A DNA stretch of 64,000 nucleotides from Rosenbergiella nectarea (GTDB taxonomy: Bacteria > Pseudomonadota > Gammaproteobacteria > Enterobacterales > Enterobacteriaceae): the NCBI RefSeq assembly GCF_900111105.1, contig NZ_FOGC01000004.1:97564-161563 (forward strand), in the 5' to 3' direction. Under the pieces are notes generated by a model. It did no database searches. It saw only the letters and a list, made by a program, of their open reading frames with translations, and was not told where the DNA came from. This document shows, one piece after another, positions 26,049-34,812 of the stretch. Both the position numbers and the translations under genes were made by a program. Every line of letters begins with the position of its first letter. Position 1 is the first letter of the stretch.

Positions 26049-26960
26049 CTAATGAGAATGATTTTTCTTTTTAGTCTTAATTCGTTTGATTCGATTGGTT
26101 TTAGGTTTCATGGTTAACGCCGATCCTGCTGAGGCCAACACTATCGCCATTAGCCCTGCAAGTTGGATGAGCGTTAAGTGTTCATTGAGGAATAAAAAGC
26201 CTGAGAAGGCGGCAACGGCGGGTTCCATGCTCATTAAGGTACCGAATACTCTGGCAGGTAAACGTGTCAAAGCCATCATTTCAAGTGAGTAAGGTATCGC
26301 GTTCGATAACAAGGCGACTAACAGCCCGACAGGGATAATTGACCAATGCCAAATGCCTGGTTCCGCCATCACCAGTCCGGTGGGAACAAAAACACTCGAG
26401 GCAATCAGTGATCCAACCGCCACCGTTGCCGCACCATGCTCAGCCCCGGCTTTTTGGCCAAAGATAATATAAATGGCCCAACAGGCTCCCGCGGCTAAGG
26501 CAAAAAATGCCCCCAGTGGGTCAATATTATTTGCACCACCGTGTACTGGAAGCAACATCCATAGGCCGCTGACGGCAATAATGATCCACAAAAAATCGGT
26601 AAGTTTACGAGAATTTGCTAACGCAAGCGTTAGCGGCCCAACGAATTCAAGGGCGACACCAATTCCTAAAGGGATAGTTCGCAATGCCATGTAAAAGAGA
26701 AAATTCATCCCTCCCAATGCAAGGCCATAAAAAATTAGCGGCCGACGCTGTTCTGGAGCGAACGTTAAACGCCAAGGTTTAAACATTATCCACAACATAA
26801 TGGTGGAGAGGCCCAACCGTAGTGCTGCGACTCCTGGGGCGCCCACCTCAGAGAATAGTGACTTAGCCAAAGACGCTGCGCCTTGTAAGGTAAACATGGC
26901 AATTAACAGCAGGCCGAGCGGATACAATACCGACGCAGACCCTTTTTGTGGAGTGGCCAT
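26049..26960 (-). CDS. rhtA: threonine/homoserine exporter RhtA (EamA family)
   Basis: Inner-membrane amino-acid exporter of the drug/metabolite superfamily with two EamA repeats and ten membrane segments. Aligns with E. coli RhtA: QGAASLAKSLF..VGAPGV.ALRL, FKPWRL.F..EQR.PL.FYG..LGGMN, PLGI.VALEF.GPL, GACWAIYI.FGQ.AGAEHG.ATVA.GSLIA, PYSLEM.ALTRLP.R.FGTLMSMEPA. Length 303 residues (E. coli 295), with a very basic tail (KTNRIKRIKTKKK). Order dps-rhtA-ompX is as in E. coli; the glnHPQ genes before dps there are absent. Confidence 0.95.
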   Translation of the reverse strand: MATPQKGSASVLYPLGLLLIAMFTLQGAASLAKSLFSEVGAPGVAALRLGLSTIMLWIMFKPWRLTFAPEQRRPLIFYGLALGGMNFLFYMALRTIPLGIGVALEFVGPLTLALANSRKLTDFLWIIIAVSGLWMLLPVHGGANNIDPLGAFFALAAGACWAIYIIFGQKAGAEHGAATVAVGSLIASSVFVPTGLVMAEPGIWHWSIIPVGLLVALLSNAIPYSLEMMALTRLPARVFGTLMSMEPAVAAFSGFLFLNEHLTLIQLAGLMAIVLASAGSALTMKPKTNRIKRIKTKKKNHSH

Positions 26961-27248
26961 AGGAAGAGCTCGAATTGGATGAATGGTAGGGATGAATTGT
27001 ATTGAAACGTGAAAAAATAGCTATAGAGATTCAGAATATGCTTAAAGATTTGTTATTTTAGAAAAAAATTATGGCGCTTTTTTTGAGCTATTTAACCAGG
27101 TTTATCAGTAATATAGGTGCTACTGTACACGTTATGTTACATGTTACTAGGGGTTGGACAACAAAATTCGAGCAGAGTTTCTTACTTTTTTTTGTTATAT
27201 TTCATCTGTTGTCAGTAAAAATAAAAGTAATTTCACATTGAGGTTATT

Positions 27249-27776
27249 ATGAAAAAAATTGCATGTCTTTCAGCTTTAGCTTGTTTACTCGCCGTTTCTG
27301 CAGGTTCTGCAATGGCTAAAAGCACCGTTACTGGTGGTTACGCACAAAGCGATTACCAAGGTGTTTTAAACAAAGCTAACGGTTTCAACTTAAAATACCG
27401 TTACGAAGATGAGTCTAACCCATTAGGTTGGATCGCATCATTCACTTACACCGAAAAAGATTCAAACAAAAACGTCAACGACTACCGTAAAGGTCAGTAC
27501 TACGGCGTTACTGCAGGTCCAGCTTACCGTCTAAATGACTGGGCGAGCATCTACGGTGTTGTCGGTATCGGTATCGGTCGCGTTCAAAACAATGCGGAAG
27601 GTCACGGTGCTGCAGGTTACAACAGCAAGAGCAACAGCGATGTCGGCGTTGCTTACGGTGCTGGCCTGCAATTCAACCCATGGGAAAACGTTGCGCTTGA
27701 CGTTGGTTACGAGCAAAGCCGTATCCGTAGCGTAGACGTTGGTACTTGGATCGCTGGTGTTGGTTACAGCTTCTAA
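27249..27776 (+). CDS. ompX: outer-membrane protein OmpX
   Basis: Small eight-stranded beta-barrel of the OmpX/Ail/Lom family. Signal peptide MKKIACLSALACLLAVSAGSAMA, then STVTGGYAQSDYQG, GFNLKYRYEDE.NPLGWIASFTYTEKD, YGVTAGPAYRLNDWASIYGVVGIG and the terminal strand VDVGTWIAGVGYSF ending in Phe, the signal for barrel assembly. 175 residues, E. coli 171. Codon use is strongly biased (AAC, GGT, GCT), consistent with high expression. The GAGG ribosome site is followed by TTATT; in E. coli this region is the target of small RNAs, not testable here. A strong terminator follows. Confidence 0.97.
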   Translation: MKKIACLSALACLLAVSAGSAMAKSTVTGGYAQSDYQGVLNKANGFNLKYRYEDESNPLGWIASFTYTEKDSNKNVNDYRKGQYYGVTAGPAYRLNDWASIYGVVGIGIGRVQNNAEGHGAAGYNSKSNSDVGVAYGAGLQFNPWENVALDVGYEQSRIRSVDVGTWIAGVGYSF

Positions 27777-27788
27777 TTGTACAGTTCC

Positions 27789-27820
27789 TAAAAAACGACC
27801 CTTTTGGGTCGTTTTTTTTT
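27789..27820. terminator. bidirectional terminator between ompX and mntS
   Basis: AAAAAACGACCC / GGGTCGTTTTTT with a TTTT loop, flanked by T-runs on both strands. It ends ompX and, on the minus strand, abuts the stop codon of the mntS candidate. Confidence 0.95.
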
Positions 27821-27965
27821 ACCTAAAGAAAATGCGTACTAAACGTTTTAAAAGGTAAAGACGTAATTGGAAAGGAGAAAGTGTTGCGTAACCATAAAAG
27901 GAAATTTGAACAGGCGAGTGGTGGGAACCGCTTAGTTCTCGAGAGTGTTCTTTATTGTCACGCAT
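27819..27965 (-). CDS. mntS: MntS-like small protein (manganese homeostasis), divergent from mntR
   Basis: A 48-residue frame on the minus strand, MRDNKEHSREL...YATLSPFQLRLYLLKRLVRIFFR, with AGGAGG 7 bases before its ATG. E. coli MntS (42 residues, transcript once called RybA) has FSHSPFKVRLMLLSML, and the spacing SPF-x-x-RL-x-LL-x-x-L is the same. E. coli mntS is likewise divergent from mntR and repressed by MntR with manganese; MntS raises usable intracellular Mn. Two MntR-type palindromes lie over the predicted promoter here. The N-terminal 25 residues and the C-terminus differ from E. coli. Place, operator and core motif support the call; similarity outside the core is low. Confidence 0.72.
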   Translation of the reverse strand: MRDNKEHSRELSGSHHSPVQISFYGYATLSPFQLRLYLLKRLVRIFFR

Positions 27966-28013
27966 GGCCCGTCCTCCTCAACAATGATGACAAAAAAGTG
28001 TCAACGTTCATAA

Positions 28014-28048
28014 TTTATAGCACAGGCTATATTGTTTAGCCATTGCTA
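28014..28048 (-). promoter_or_regulatory. predicted mntS promoter with two MntR-type operators
   Basis: On the minus strand -35-like TGGCTA (28037-28042) and -10 TATAAA (28014-28019) are 17 bases apart. Two palindromes overlap them: ATAGC-ACAG-GCTAT (28017-28030) and TAGC-CATT-GCTA (28037-28048), centres 19 bp apart. E. coli MntR sites have the form ATAGC-N4-GCTAT. Occupancy would block mntS and could also autoregulate mntR. Confidence 0.75.
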
Positions 28049-28137
28049 TGTGAGAAAAGAGTTGAGCTTGATCTCATCTCGTTTAAGATAGTGAGCATGG
28101 TCGGCAATGTCGACATTGGCCTTTGTAAGGAATTTCG

Positions 28138-28605
28138 ATGAATCACCCTAATACTCGTGTAAAGCCAACAATTGGCCCGATTAAAGATCTAGAAAACCAT
28201 GTTGAAGGTTTTAAACAGGTGAGAGAAGCGCACCGGCGCGAACTGATCGATGATTACCTCGAACTAATTTCTGATCTTATTCATGAGTTTGGCGAAGTCC
28301 GTCAAGTGGATATGGCTGCACGACTAGGTGTTTCACAACCTACTGTGGCGAAAATGCTGAAACGTCTAGCTGCTGCCAGACTTATCCAGCAAATCCCTTA
28401 TCGTGGTGTTTTTCTTACCCAAGAAGGTGAAAGCCTGGCTCAACAGAGCCGCGAACGTCATGCTATTGTTGAAGAATTTTTATTGAGTTTAGGCATATCT
28501 CCTGAAGTCGCTCATTGTGATGCTGAAGGAATCGAACACCATGTTAGTGATGAAACCTTAGCGGTATTTAAAACTTTTATCGCAAAAAATAAACATAATC
28601 CCTAG
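28138..28605 (+). CDS. mntR: manganese-responsive regulator MntR
   Basis: DtxR-family Mn(II)-dependent regulator. Same length as E. coli MntR (155 residues), with [27 protein letters not shown], the winged-helix recognition segment [23 protein letters not shown], and the metal-binding residues in [22 protein letters not shown]. In E. coli it represses mntH, mntS and dps and activates mntP; mntS-like and dps genes are both within 3 kb here. AAGGAATTTCG precedes the ATG. Confidence 0.96.
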   Translation: MNHPNTRVKPTIGPIKDLENHVEGFKQVREAHRRELIDDYLELISDLIHEFGEVRQVDMAARLGVSQPTVAKMLKRLAAARLIQQIPYRGVFLTQEGESLAQQSRERHAIVEEFLLSLGISPEVAHCDAEGIEHHVSDETLAVFKTFIAKNKHNP

Positions 28606-28657
28606 TATTAACTACGCTGTTCCCGTCATTTTCCTTGTAAATAGTAGGGAATAAACA

Positions 28658-28855
28658 GTGAACATTACTTTTATTCCCTTCGCGATTTCGGTCACTGTTT
28701 TAACATTATTGACACTTAGTATATGCGTGCATTATTTTTTTCTGAAAATTAGGTTAATTAATCAAAATTCTCTTACACTATCAGAGAATGTAATGGACAC
28801 AATGAGTGAATGGAATCAGTACCAGAATTATCTGAAACGGGTTTTTACTGAATAA
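28658..28855 (+). CDS. unrecognised small single-pass membrane protein
   Basis: A 65-residue frame starting GTG, with AGGGA 8-10 bases upstream. Residues about 4-30 (FIPFAISVTVLTLLTLSICV region) form one hydrophobic helix, followed by LKIRLINQ and a polar, probably cytoplasmic helix ending WNQYQNYLKRVFTE. I do not recognise the family. The DNA is AT-rich compared with its neighbours and lies between mntR and an H-NS-family gene, where E. coli carries ybiR and ldtB. It could be a real small protein or a chance frame; the ribosome site and helix favour the former. Confidence 0.5.
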   Translation: MNITFIPFAISVTVLTLLTLSICVHYFFLKIRLINQNSLTLSENVMDTMSEWNQYQNYLKRVFTE

Positions 28856-29062
28856 AAGAAATTTAGTTGTTAGATTAAAAGCGTTTAATGATCTAGCAAT
28901 TTCAGAAGTAATGAATTTGTAATGAAGGTGTCAGATCTCTTAACCTTGTAATAATATTTATTTTTTAGACTTAATATTTCTAATTTTCTATTTATTTTCT
29001 AAACTAATTTCGGTAACCTTGGCATTAATGTGATTTTTTAAGTTTACAGAAAGGGAAAAATA

Positions 29063-29461
29063 ATGAGCGATGTTTTTAAACTACTGAACAATATCCGTAC
29101 ACTGCGTGCGCAAGCTCGCGAAGTTGAGTTAACTGACCTAGAAGAAATTTTAGAAAAATTAACGACTGTCGTGACAGAACGCCGTGAAGAAATTGAAGCT
29201 GAAGAAGCATTAAACCGCGAGAAAGCGGAAAAACTTTCTAAATACCGCGAATTATTAGCTGCCGAAGGCATTGACCCAAGCGAATTATTAGGCGCGACTG
29301 AGACCAGTAAAAAACGTGCTAAACGCGCACCTCGTCCTGCTAAGTATGCTTATACTGACGAAAACGGCGAGAAAAAATCTTGGACTGGCCAAGGTCGTAC
29401 TCCAGCCGCTATCAAAAAAGCACTGGATGAAGGCAAGTCACTCGACAGCTTCTTGATCTAA
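29063..29461 (+). CDS. H-NS/StpA family nucleoid-associated protein
   Basis: Xenogeneic silencer-type DNA-binding protein of 132 residues. The N-terminal oligomerisation domain ([17 protein letters not shown], then [15 protein letters not shown]) is followed by a basic linker ([23 protein letters not shown]) and the AT-hook-like DNA-binding motif [15 protein letters not shown]. The end DSFLI, without the KQ of H-NS, recalls StpA, while the rest is closer to H-NS, so I leave the symbol empty. In E. coli hns and stpA are elsewhere; this copy sits between mntR and ybiT. AAAGGG precedes the ATG, and the 200 bases upstream are very AT-rich, fitting autoregulation. Confidence 0.93.
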   Translation: MSDVFKLLNNIRTLRAQAREVELTDLEEILEKLTTVVTERREEIEAEEALNREKAEKLSKYRELLAAEGIDPSELLGATETSKKRAKRAPRPAKYAYTDENGEKKSWTGQGRTPAAIKKALDEGKSLDSFLI

Positions 29462-29479
29462 GCTCAGTGCTACTTAATA

Positions 29480-29503
29480 ACCAGCGTACGCGCTGGTTTT
29501 TTT
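29480..29503 (+). terminator. terminator after the H-NS-family gene
   Basis: Stem ACCAGCG / CGCTGGT with loop TACG, then seven T residues, 19 bases after the stop codon. Confidence 0.93.
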
Positions 29504-29647
29504 ATTGTTTTCTTTCTGTAGTATTCAGAGAAATTTTCCAGATGAGTTATAATCACTTCCTTGTGTCGTGCTTATACAGCTACAGCGGTAAATTCTGTCA
29601 AGTCATACTCAATCAGTGCCCAATCCCATTAATTAAAAGGCTTAATC

Positions 29648-31240
29648 GTGTTAGTAACCAATAACGTAACCATGCAATTTGGTAGTAAACCACTATTTGA
29701 AAATATTTCTGTGAAATTTGGCGGGGGCAACCGCTACGGGTTAATTGGCGCAAATGGTAGCGGCAAATCAACCTTTATGAAAATTTTAGGACGTGATTTA
29801 CAACCAACGGCGGGTAACGTAGCGTTAGATACGAACGAGCGTATCGGTAAACTGCGCCAAGACCAGTTCGCCTTTGAAGCCTTTACTGTGTTGGATACGG
29901 TGATCATGGGCCATGATGAGTTATGGCAAATTAAGCAAGAAAGAGACCGTATTTACGCATTACCTGAGATGAGTGAAGAAGAGGGCTATAAGGTCGCTGA
30001 TCTTGAAGTCCTGTACGGTGAGATGGATGGTTACAGCGCAGAAGCCCGAGCGGGTGAACTGCTATTGGGTGTTGGGATCGACGTTGACCTGCATTATGGG
30101 CCAATGAGCGAAGTTGCTCCGGGTTGGAAGCTGCGTGTGTTGCTTGCGCAAGCGCTTTTCTCAAATCCTGATATTCTGCTATTAGACGAACCGACGAACA
30201 ACTTGGATATTGATACGATCCGCTGGTTAGAACAAACCCTAAATGAGCGTGACAGTACGATGGTTATTATTTCGCACGACCGTCACTTCCTGAATATGGT
30301 CTGTACGCATATGGCGGATTTGGATTATGGCGAAATTCGCGTCTATCCAGGGAATTACGATGAATACATGACTGCTGCCACGCAATCTCGTGAGCGTCTA
30401 CTTTCTGATAACGCTAAAAAGAAAGCGCAAATTGCGGAGCTACAATCCTTTGTTAGCCGTTTTAGTGCCAATGCGTCGAAGTCTCGTCAAGCGACCTCGC
30501 GGGCTAAACAGATCGACAAAATTAAATTAGATGAAGTCAAAGCCTCAAGTCGTCAAAATCCATTTATTCGTTTTGAACAAGATAAAAAATTATTCCGTAA
30601 CGCGTTAGAAGTTGAAGCGTTGACGAAAGGATTTGATAACGGCCCACTATTTTCAAAACTCAGTCTTCTGCTCGAAGTCGGTGAGAAATTAGCAATTATT
30701 GGTGCTAACGGTATCGGTAAAACAACGTTACTTAAAACCTTGGTTGGTGATTTAGCGCCGGAAGGTGGCAATGTAAAATGGTCTGAAAATGCCTCTATCG
30801 GTTATTACGCCCAGGACCATGAATACGAATTTGCTAACGATCTAACGGTTTTCGATTGGATCAGCCAATGGAAACAGGCGGGTGATGATGAGCAAGCAGT
30901 AAGAAGTGTATTAGGTCGATTACTCTTTAGCCAAGACGATATTAAAAAACCCGCCAAAGTGCTATCAGGGGGTGAGAAAGGGCGGATGCTATTTGGTAAA
31001 TTAATGATGCAGAAACCTAATATTCTGATAATGGATGAGCCAACTAACCACTTAGATATGGAATCCATCGAATCTTTAAATATGGCGCTGGAAATGTTCG
31101 AAGGGACACTCATCTTCGTTTCACATGATCGTGAATTTGTAAGCTCTTTAGCGACCCGCGTTCTGGAAATTAAACCAGGTAAAGTCAGCGACTTCACCGG
31201 TAATTATGAAGATTATTTAAATTCTCAAGGTATTAACTAG
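29648..31240 (+). CDS. ybiT: ABC-F family ATPase YbiT
   Basis: Soluble ABC-F protein, a class that binds the ribosomal E site and rescues or tunes translation; the specific task of YbiT is unsettled. 530 residues as in E. coli, with two ABC cassettes. First: [15 protein letters not shown], signature region [15 protein letters not shown], Walker [14 protein letters not shown] charged linker ([38 protein letters not shown], the P-site tRNA-interaction motif) follows. Second: [41 protein letters not shown]. The start is GTG with AAGG upstream. A TATAAT at 29548-29553 may be its promoter -10. Confidence 0.96.
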   Translation: MLVTNNVTMQFGSKPLFENISVKFGGGNRYGLIGANGSGKSTFMKILGRDLQPTAGNVALDTNERIGKLRQDQFAFEAFTVLDTVIMGHDELWQIKQERDRIYALPEMSEEEGYKVADLEVLYGEMDGYSAEARAGELLLGVGIDVDLHYGPMSEVAPGWKLRVLLAQALFSNPDILLLDEPTNNLDIDTIRWLEQTLNERDSTMVIISHDRHFLNMVCTHMADLDYGEIRVYPGNYDEYMTAATQSRERLLSDNAKKKAQIAELQSFVSRFSANASKSRQATSRAKQIDKIKLDEVKASSRQNPFIRFEQDKKLFRNALEVEALTKGFDNGPLFSKLSLLLEVGEKLAIIGANGIGKTTLLKTLVGDLAPEGGNVKWSENASIGYYAQDHEYEFANDLTVFDWISQWKQAGDDEQAVRSVLGRLLFSQDDIKKPAKVLSGGEKGRMLFGKLMMQKPNILIMDEPTNHLDMESIESLNMALEMFEGTLIFVSHDREFVSSLATRVLEIKPGKVSDFTGNYEDYLNSQGIN

Positions 31241-31268
31241 TGAATAGTGTGCCTAGCCAGCGTGGGGG

Positions 31269-32015
31269 TTAGGCACAGAGCCTACAGTCTGGATTTCGCT
31301 TTACTTTTAACGGGGTAAAGCTGAAATTCATCGCATCGTAAAGTAAGTAGCGGCCTTTTGTTTCACTGCCATACTGCGTTAAATGTCTAATCGCTTCCAT
31401 AGCCTGTAGACTCCCGATTATCCCGGTCAGCGGCGCCATCACCCCGTTTTCTACACAGCTCCCGACAGGTTCGCCAAAGAAATGGCTCAGGCATTCGTAG
31501 CAGGGCTCGTCTTTCTGCCAAGTAAAGCTGATCACACAGCCCTCCATACGAATAGCTGCCCCAGAAACCAGTGGGGTTGAGGTCGTGAAGCACAGATGAT
31601 TTATCTGCTGGCGGCTAGAAAGTTGATCGGTGCAATCTATAACCATATTATGTTCAGCGCAGCGCGCGAGCCATTCGCTCGATTTGCCGAAGGCTTGCTG
31701 TGAAATAATGACCTGACAGTCTGGGTTACGTAAGGCGAGTTGCTGTTTCGCGACCTCAACTTTTGCTTTGCCACAGTCGGTCTCAGTGAACAATATCTGT
31801 CGAGGAAGATTAGAGAGGCTGACGGTATCGGGATCAACTAATGTCAGTTGGCCGATACCACTTGAGGCCAGATAAGTCGCCACGACACAGCCCAAACCTC
31901 CCATTCCCACTATTATCACTTTCGCTGCGGCAAGCTGTTGCTGCTTATCAATATCGAAATCTTTTAGGGCTATTTGGCGGTCATAGCGTAATAAAGCGTG
32001 ATCAGATAAAGACAT
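31269..32015 (-). CDS. moeB: molybdopterin-synthase adenylyltransferase MoeB
   Basis: E1-like enzyme that adenylylates the C-terminal glycine of MoaD. Motifs: RYDRQIALKDFD, the ATP loop GMGGLGCVVATYLASSGIG, DPDTVSLSNLPRQ, DCTDQLSSR, GAAIRMEG and two CxxC zinc pairs (CYECLS and CRLCA at the C-terminus). 248 residues, E. coli 249. Its start shares one base with the moeA stop, so moeA-moeB form a coupled operon as in E. coli. Confidence 0.96.
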   Translation of the reverse strand: MSLSDHALLRYDRQIALKDFDIDKQQQLAAAKVIIVGMGGLGCVVATYLASSGIGQLTLVDPDTVSLSNLPRQILFTETDCGKAKVEVAKQQLALRNPDCQVIISQQAFGKSSEWLARCAEHNMVIDCTDQLSSRQQINHLCFTTSTPLVSGAAIRMEGCVISFTWQKDEPCYECLSHFFGEPVGSCVENGVMAPLTGIIGSLQAMEAIRHLTQYGSETKGRYLLYDAMNFSFTPLKVKRNPDCRLCA

Positions 32016-33247
32016 TATGCACCGTCTAAGAAATCAGGGAAAGGTTGAAGCGTTACCGTCTCACCCGACGCTATTGAACCTGATTCACGCGGTAAGCAGA
32101 TAAAACAGTTGGCATGAGTAAAGGTACTAAACATATGGGAGCCCTGTTTATCATCCGCCGTTACGCGAAGCTCTCCATGATGAGAAGAAAAATACCCACG
32201 TTGAAATTCAGTTCGACCTGGTTGCTTAGTGATCGAGGCGGTCAAGACTGCAGGGAAGGGAGCGAAAGGCGCTGCGGTGATCCCCTGTAAACGCAGGATC
32301 ATTGGGTATACCAGTTGACAAAAAGTCACTACCGCAGAGACCGGATTGCCGGGTAACCCACAAAATAGGCTCTCACGTAATCGACCAAACGCGAAAGGCT
32401 TTCCGGGTTTCATCGCCAACTTCCAGAACGTGATATCTCCGCATTCTAGTAAGACATCCTTGGTATAGTCAGCAGCCCCTACTGACACGCCGCCAGTGCT
32501 GATCACCAGATCGGCTTGTTGGTCAGCGCGGTGAAAAGCTTCTGTAAGCGAAACTTTATTATCTGGGATGATGCCCAGATCAATCACGTTACAGCCTAGG
32601 CGTTGCAGCATAAGCGCAATCGCAAAGCGATTTGTATCGTAAATTTGCCCGACAGCAAGGGGGGCTCCGGGTGTGACGAGTTCATCGCCGGTAGAAAAAA
32701 CCGCCACGCTTAGTTGGCGTGTGACCTTAACTTGCTGTATTCCTAAAGACGCCAAAAGCGGAAGATCTTTCACTTTGAGGCGAACACCGGCGTCCAGCAC
32801 GACTTGTCCTTGACGAATATCCTCACCGATTCGGCGAATATTTTGGCCAGCGTTCACGGCTGCAGTCAGTTGAATGCCTTGATCTGTTCTTTTCGTCTGC
32901 TCTTGCATCACCACGGCTTCGCAGCCTTCCGGTACCGGCGCGCCCGTCATAATTTGAATAACGTGTCCCGCGGATAGGGGGCCAGAATAGGGCTTACCCG
33001 CGAACGCTTGACCCGTAATGGGTAAGGTATATCCGGCGTCAATATCGGCCAGGTGTAAGGCATAGCCATCCATCGCTGAATTATCGAAATTAGGCACATT
33101 TATCGGTGAGATAATCGGCTCAGCCGTTACCCAACCTAAGGCTTCATTAATATTCAGGGTTCGTGATTCAGTGAGTGGGGATAAGTCCCGTAGCAAAAGT
33201 GCCTGAGCATCTTCTACGGAGAGTAGGTCTGCGGTGAACGGTTCCAT
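32015..33247 (-). CDS. moeA: molybdopterin molybdenumtransferase MoeA
   Basis: Inserts molybdate into adenylylated molybdopterin, the last step of Mo-cofactor assembly. Recognised by PNFDNSAMDGYAL, MTGAPVPEGCEAVVMQEQT, GQNIRRIGEDI, FSTGDEL, GQIYDTNRF, STGGVSVGAADYTKDVL, KPGKPFAFGRL and FCGLPGNPVSAVVTF. Start 33247 (ATG, MEPFTADLLSVEDA) gives 410 residues, E. coli 411; the frame continues to a TTG at 33262 but without family support. About 300 bases separate it from the divergent dacC; I see no certain operator there. Confidence 0.95.
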   Translation of the reverse strand: MEPFTADLLSVEDAQALLLRDLSPLTESRTLNINEALGWVTAEPIISPINVPNFDNSAMDGYALHLADIDAGYTLPITGQAFAGKPYSGPLSAGHVIQIMTGAPVPEGCEAVVMQEQTKRTDQGIQLTAAVNAGQNIRRIGEDIRQGQVVLDAGVRLKVKDLPLLASLGIQQVKVTRQLSVAVFSTGDELVTPGAPLAVGQIYDTNRFAIALMLQRLGCNVIDLGIIPDNKVSLTEAFHRADQQADLVISTGGVSVGAADYTKDVLLECGDITFWKLAMKPGKPFAFGRLRESLFCGLPGNPVSAVVTFCQLVYPMILRLQGITAAPFAPFPAVLTASITKQPGRTEFQRGYFSSHHGELRVTADDKQGSHMFSTFTHANCFICLPRESGSIASGETVTLQPFPDFLDGA

Positions 33248-33544
33248 CTCAATCTCATTCAATTTGGGAATTCATTACAGGGTAACACGTTAGTGACGGA
33301 TCGTAAGTGGCAGGTCATGATAATTACCCCTCTTATCGAGAGGATCAGAGAGAAGAGCCCGGATGAGGTAATGCAACGTTTACTAAAATTACGAGGATAG
33401 TAAGGCGCTAACTCGCCTCATCGCGATGAGATGATTTACTCGCCGATGAAAAAAAATTGTAAATCTTTTAACACGACGGTAGATACTGGCACTCTGGCAG
33501 GATATTCTCGTTTTCAACGAGTTAATCAGGATTGAGTAAATATA

Positions 33545-34741
33545 ATGCGCCCATTAAAGATGTCGACCTCGCTTCGCCCAGCGTTACTAGCCGTATTGAT
33601 TATTGCCCCTAGCGTGAGTTTCGCAGATCCTCAACCCAATGCCCCTCAGGTTGATGCCAAAGCATGGATCCTTATGGACTATGATAGTGGGAAAGTACTG
33701 ACTGAATCTCACGCCGATGATCGACTGGATCCCGCGAGCTTAACGAAAATGATGACCAGCTATGTGGTGGGTCAAGCGTTGAAAAGTGGAAAAATTAAGT
33801 CAACGGATAGGGTGACCATTGGTCAAGACGCGTGGGCAACCGGTAACCCTAAATTACGTGGTTCCTCGGTAATGTTCCTTAAACCTGGTTCGCAGGTCTC
33901 GGTGGCGGATCTTAATCGCGGAATCGTCATCCAGTCGGGTAATGATGCCTGCATCGCGCTCGCCGATTATGTCGCGGGTAGCCAAGATACCTTTATTGGC
34001 TTAATGAATAATTACAGTCAAAAACTCGGTCTTACCAATACACATTTCACGACAGTGCATGGGCTAGATGAGCCTGGCCAATATAGTACCGCACGGGATA
34101 TGGCACTGATTGGTCAAGCCTTGATCCGCGATGTACCCGAAGAATACGCGCTCAATAAAGAAAAAGAGTTTAGCTTCAATAATATTCGTCAACCTAACCG
34201 TAACCGTCTGCTGTGGAGTTCATCACTGAATGTTGATGGGATCAAAACCGGATATACCTCAGGCGCGGGTAATAATTTAGTTGCCTCGGCAACGGCAGGT
34301 AATATGCGCTTAATCTCAGTGGTGCTAGGGGCAAGTACTGACGCTATCCGTTTTCGTGAAAGCGAGAAGTTATTGAATTGGGGCTTCCAGAACTTCGAAA
34401 CGCTGTCACCGATTAAAGCGGGTAAACCTTTCGTGCAAACTCGAGTCTGGTTTGGTGAGTCTAAGCAGGTTGCACTTGGGGTAATGGATAATGCCTCCGT
34501 CACTGTTCCTAAAGGTCAAGTTACTGCTTTGAAGGCAGACTATACCTTAAGCCAAAACCAGCTTTCTGCACCGCTCACTAAAGGACAAGTTGTCGGTCAG
34601 GTGAATTTCCAAATCAATGGAAAAGTCGTCGATCAAAAACCCCTAGTGGTCTTGGAAGAGGTTAAAGAGGGCGGATTATTCAGTCGTTTAGTTGACTATA
34701 TTTGGCTCCATATCTCTTCATTGTTTGCCAAATGGTTCTAA
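33545..34741 (+). CDS. dacC: D-alanyl-D-alanine carboxypeptidase PBP6
   Basis: Periplasmic DD-carboxypeptidase trimming pentapeptides, anchored by a C-terminal amphipathic helix. Signal peptide ([18 protein letters not shown]), SLTK with S65 and K68, SGN in [17 protein letters not shown] in [13 protein letters not shown], and the C-terminal anchor [21 protein letters not shown]. 398 residues, E. coli DacC 400, with the DacC/DacA-like omega-region RSENRLLWSS equivalent [15 protein letters not shown]. The ATG at 33560 is an alternative start. A bidirectional terminator follows. Confidence 0.95.
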   Translation: MRPLKMSTSLRPALLAVLIIAPSVSFADPQPNAPQVDAKAWILMDYDSGKVLTESHADDRLDPASLTKMMTSYVVGQALKSGKIKSTDRVTIGQDAWATGNPKLRGSSVMFLKPGSQVSVADLNRGIVIQSGNDACIALADYVAGSQDTFIGLMNNYSQKLGLTNTHFTTVHGLDEPGQYSTARDMALIGQALIRDVPEEYALNKEKEFSFNNIRQPNRNRLLWSSSLNVDGIKTGYTSGAGNNLVASATAGNMRLISVVLGASTDAIRFRESEKLLNWGFQNFETLSPIKAGKPFVQTRVWFGESKQVALGVMDNASVTVPKGQVTALKADYTLSQNQLSAPLTKGQVVGQVNFQINGKVVDQKPLVVLEEVKEGGLFSRLVDYIWLHISSLFAKWF

Positions 34742-34762
34742 TCGTTCTCAGGTAGTAAACAT

Positions 34763-34798
34763 AAAAAAGCCAGGGTCACTTCATCACCTGGCTTTTGT
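34763..34798. terminator. bidirectional terminator between dacC and ybjG
   Basis: Perfect 10-bp stem AAAAGCCAGG (34765-34774) / CCTGGCTTTT (34787-34796), with A-run before and T-run after, between convergent genes. Confidence 0.93.
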
Positions 34799-34812
34799 TA
34801 ACTCCACAATAA

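Noticed and set aside
26045-26065. Fur-box-like sequence TGAGAATGATTTTTC at the end of rhtA
   Set aside because: Only one half resembles the consensus and it lies in coding sequence more than 100 bases from dps; too weak to call.
29467-29664. 65-residue frame between the H-NS-family gene and ybiT
   Set aside because: It runs through the terminator hairpin and promoter-like TATAAT and overlaps the ybiT start in another frame; no ribosome site.
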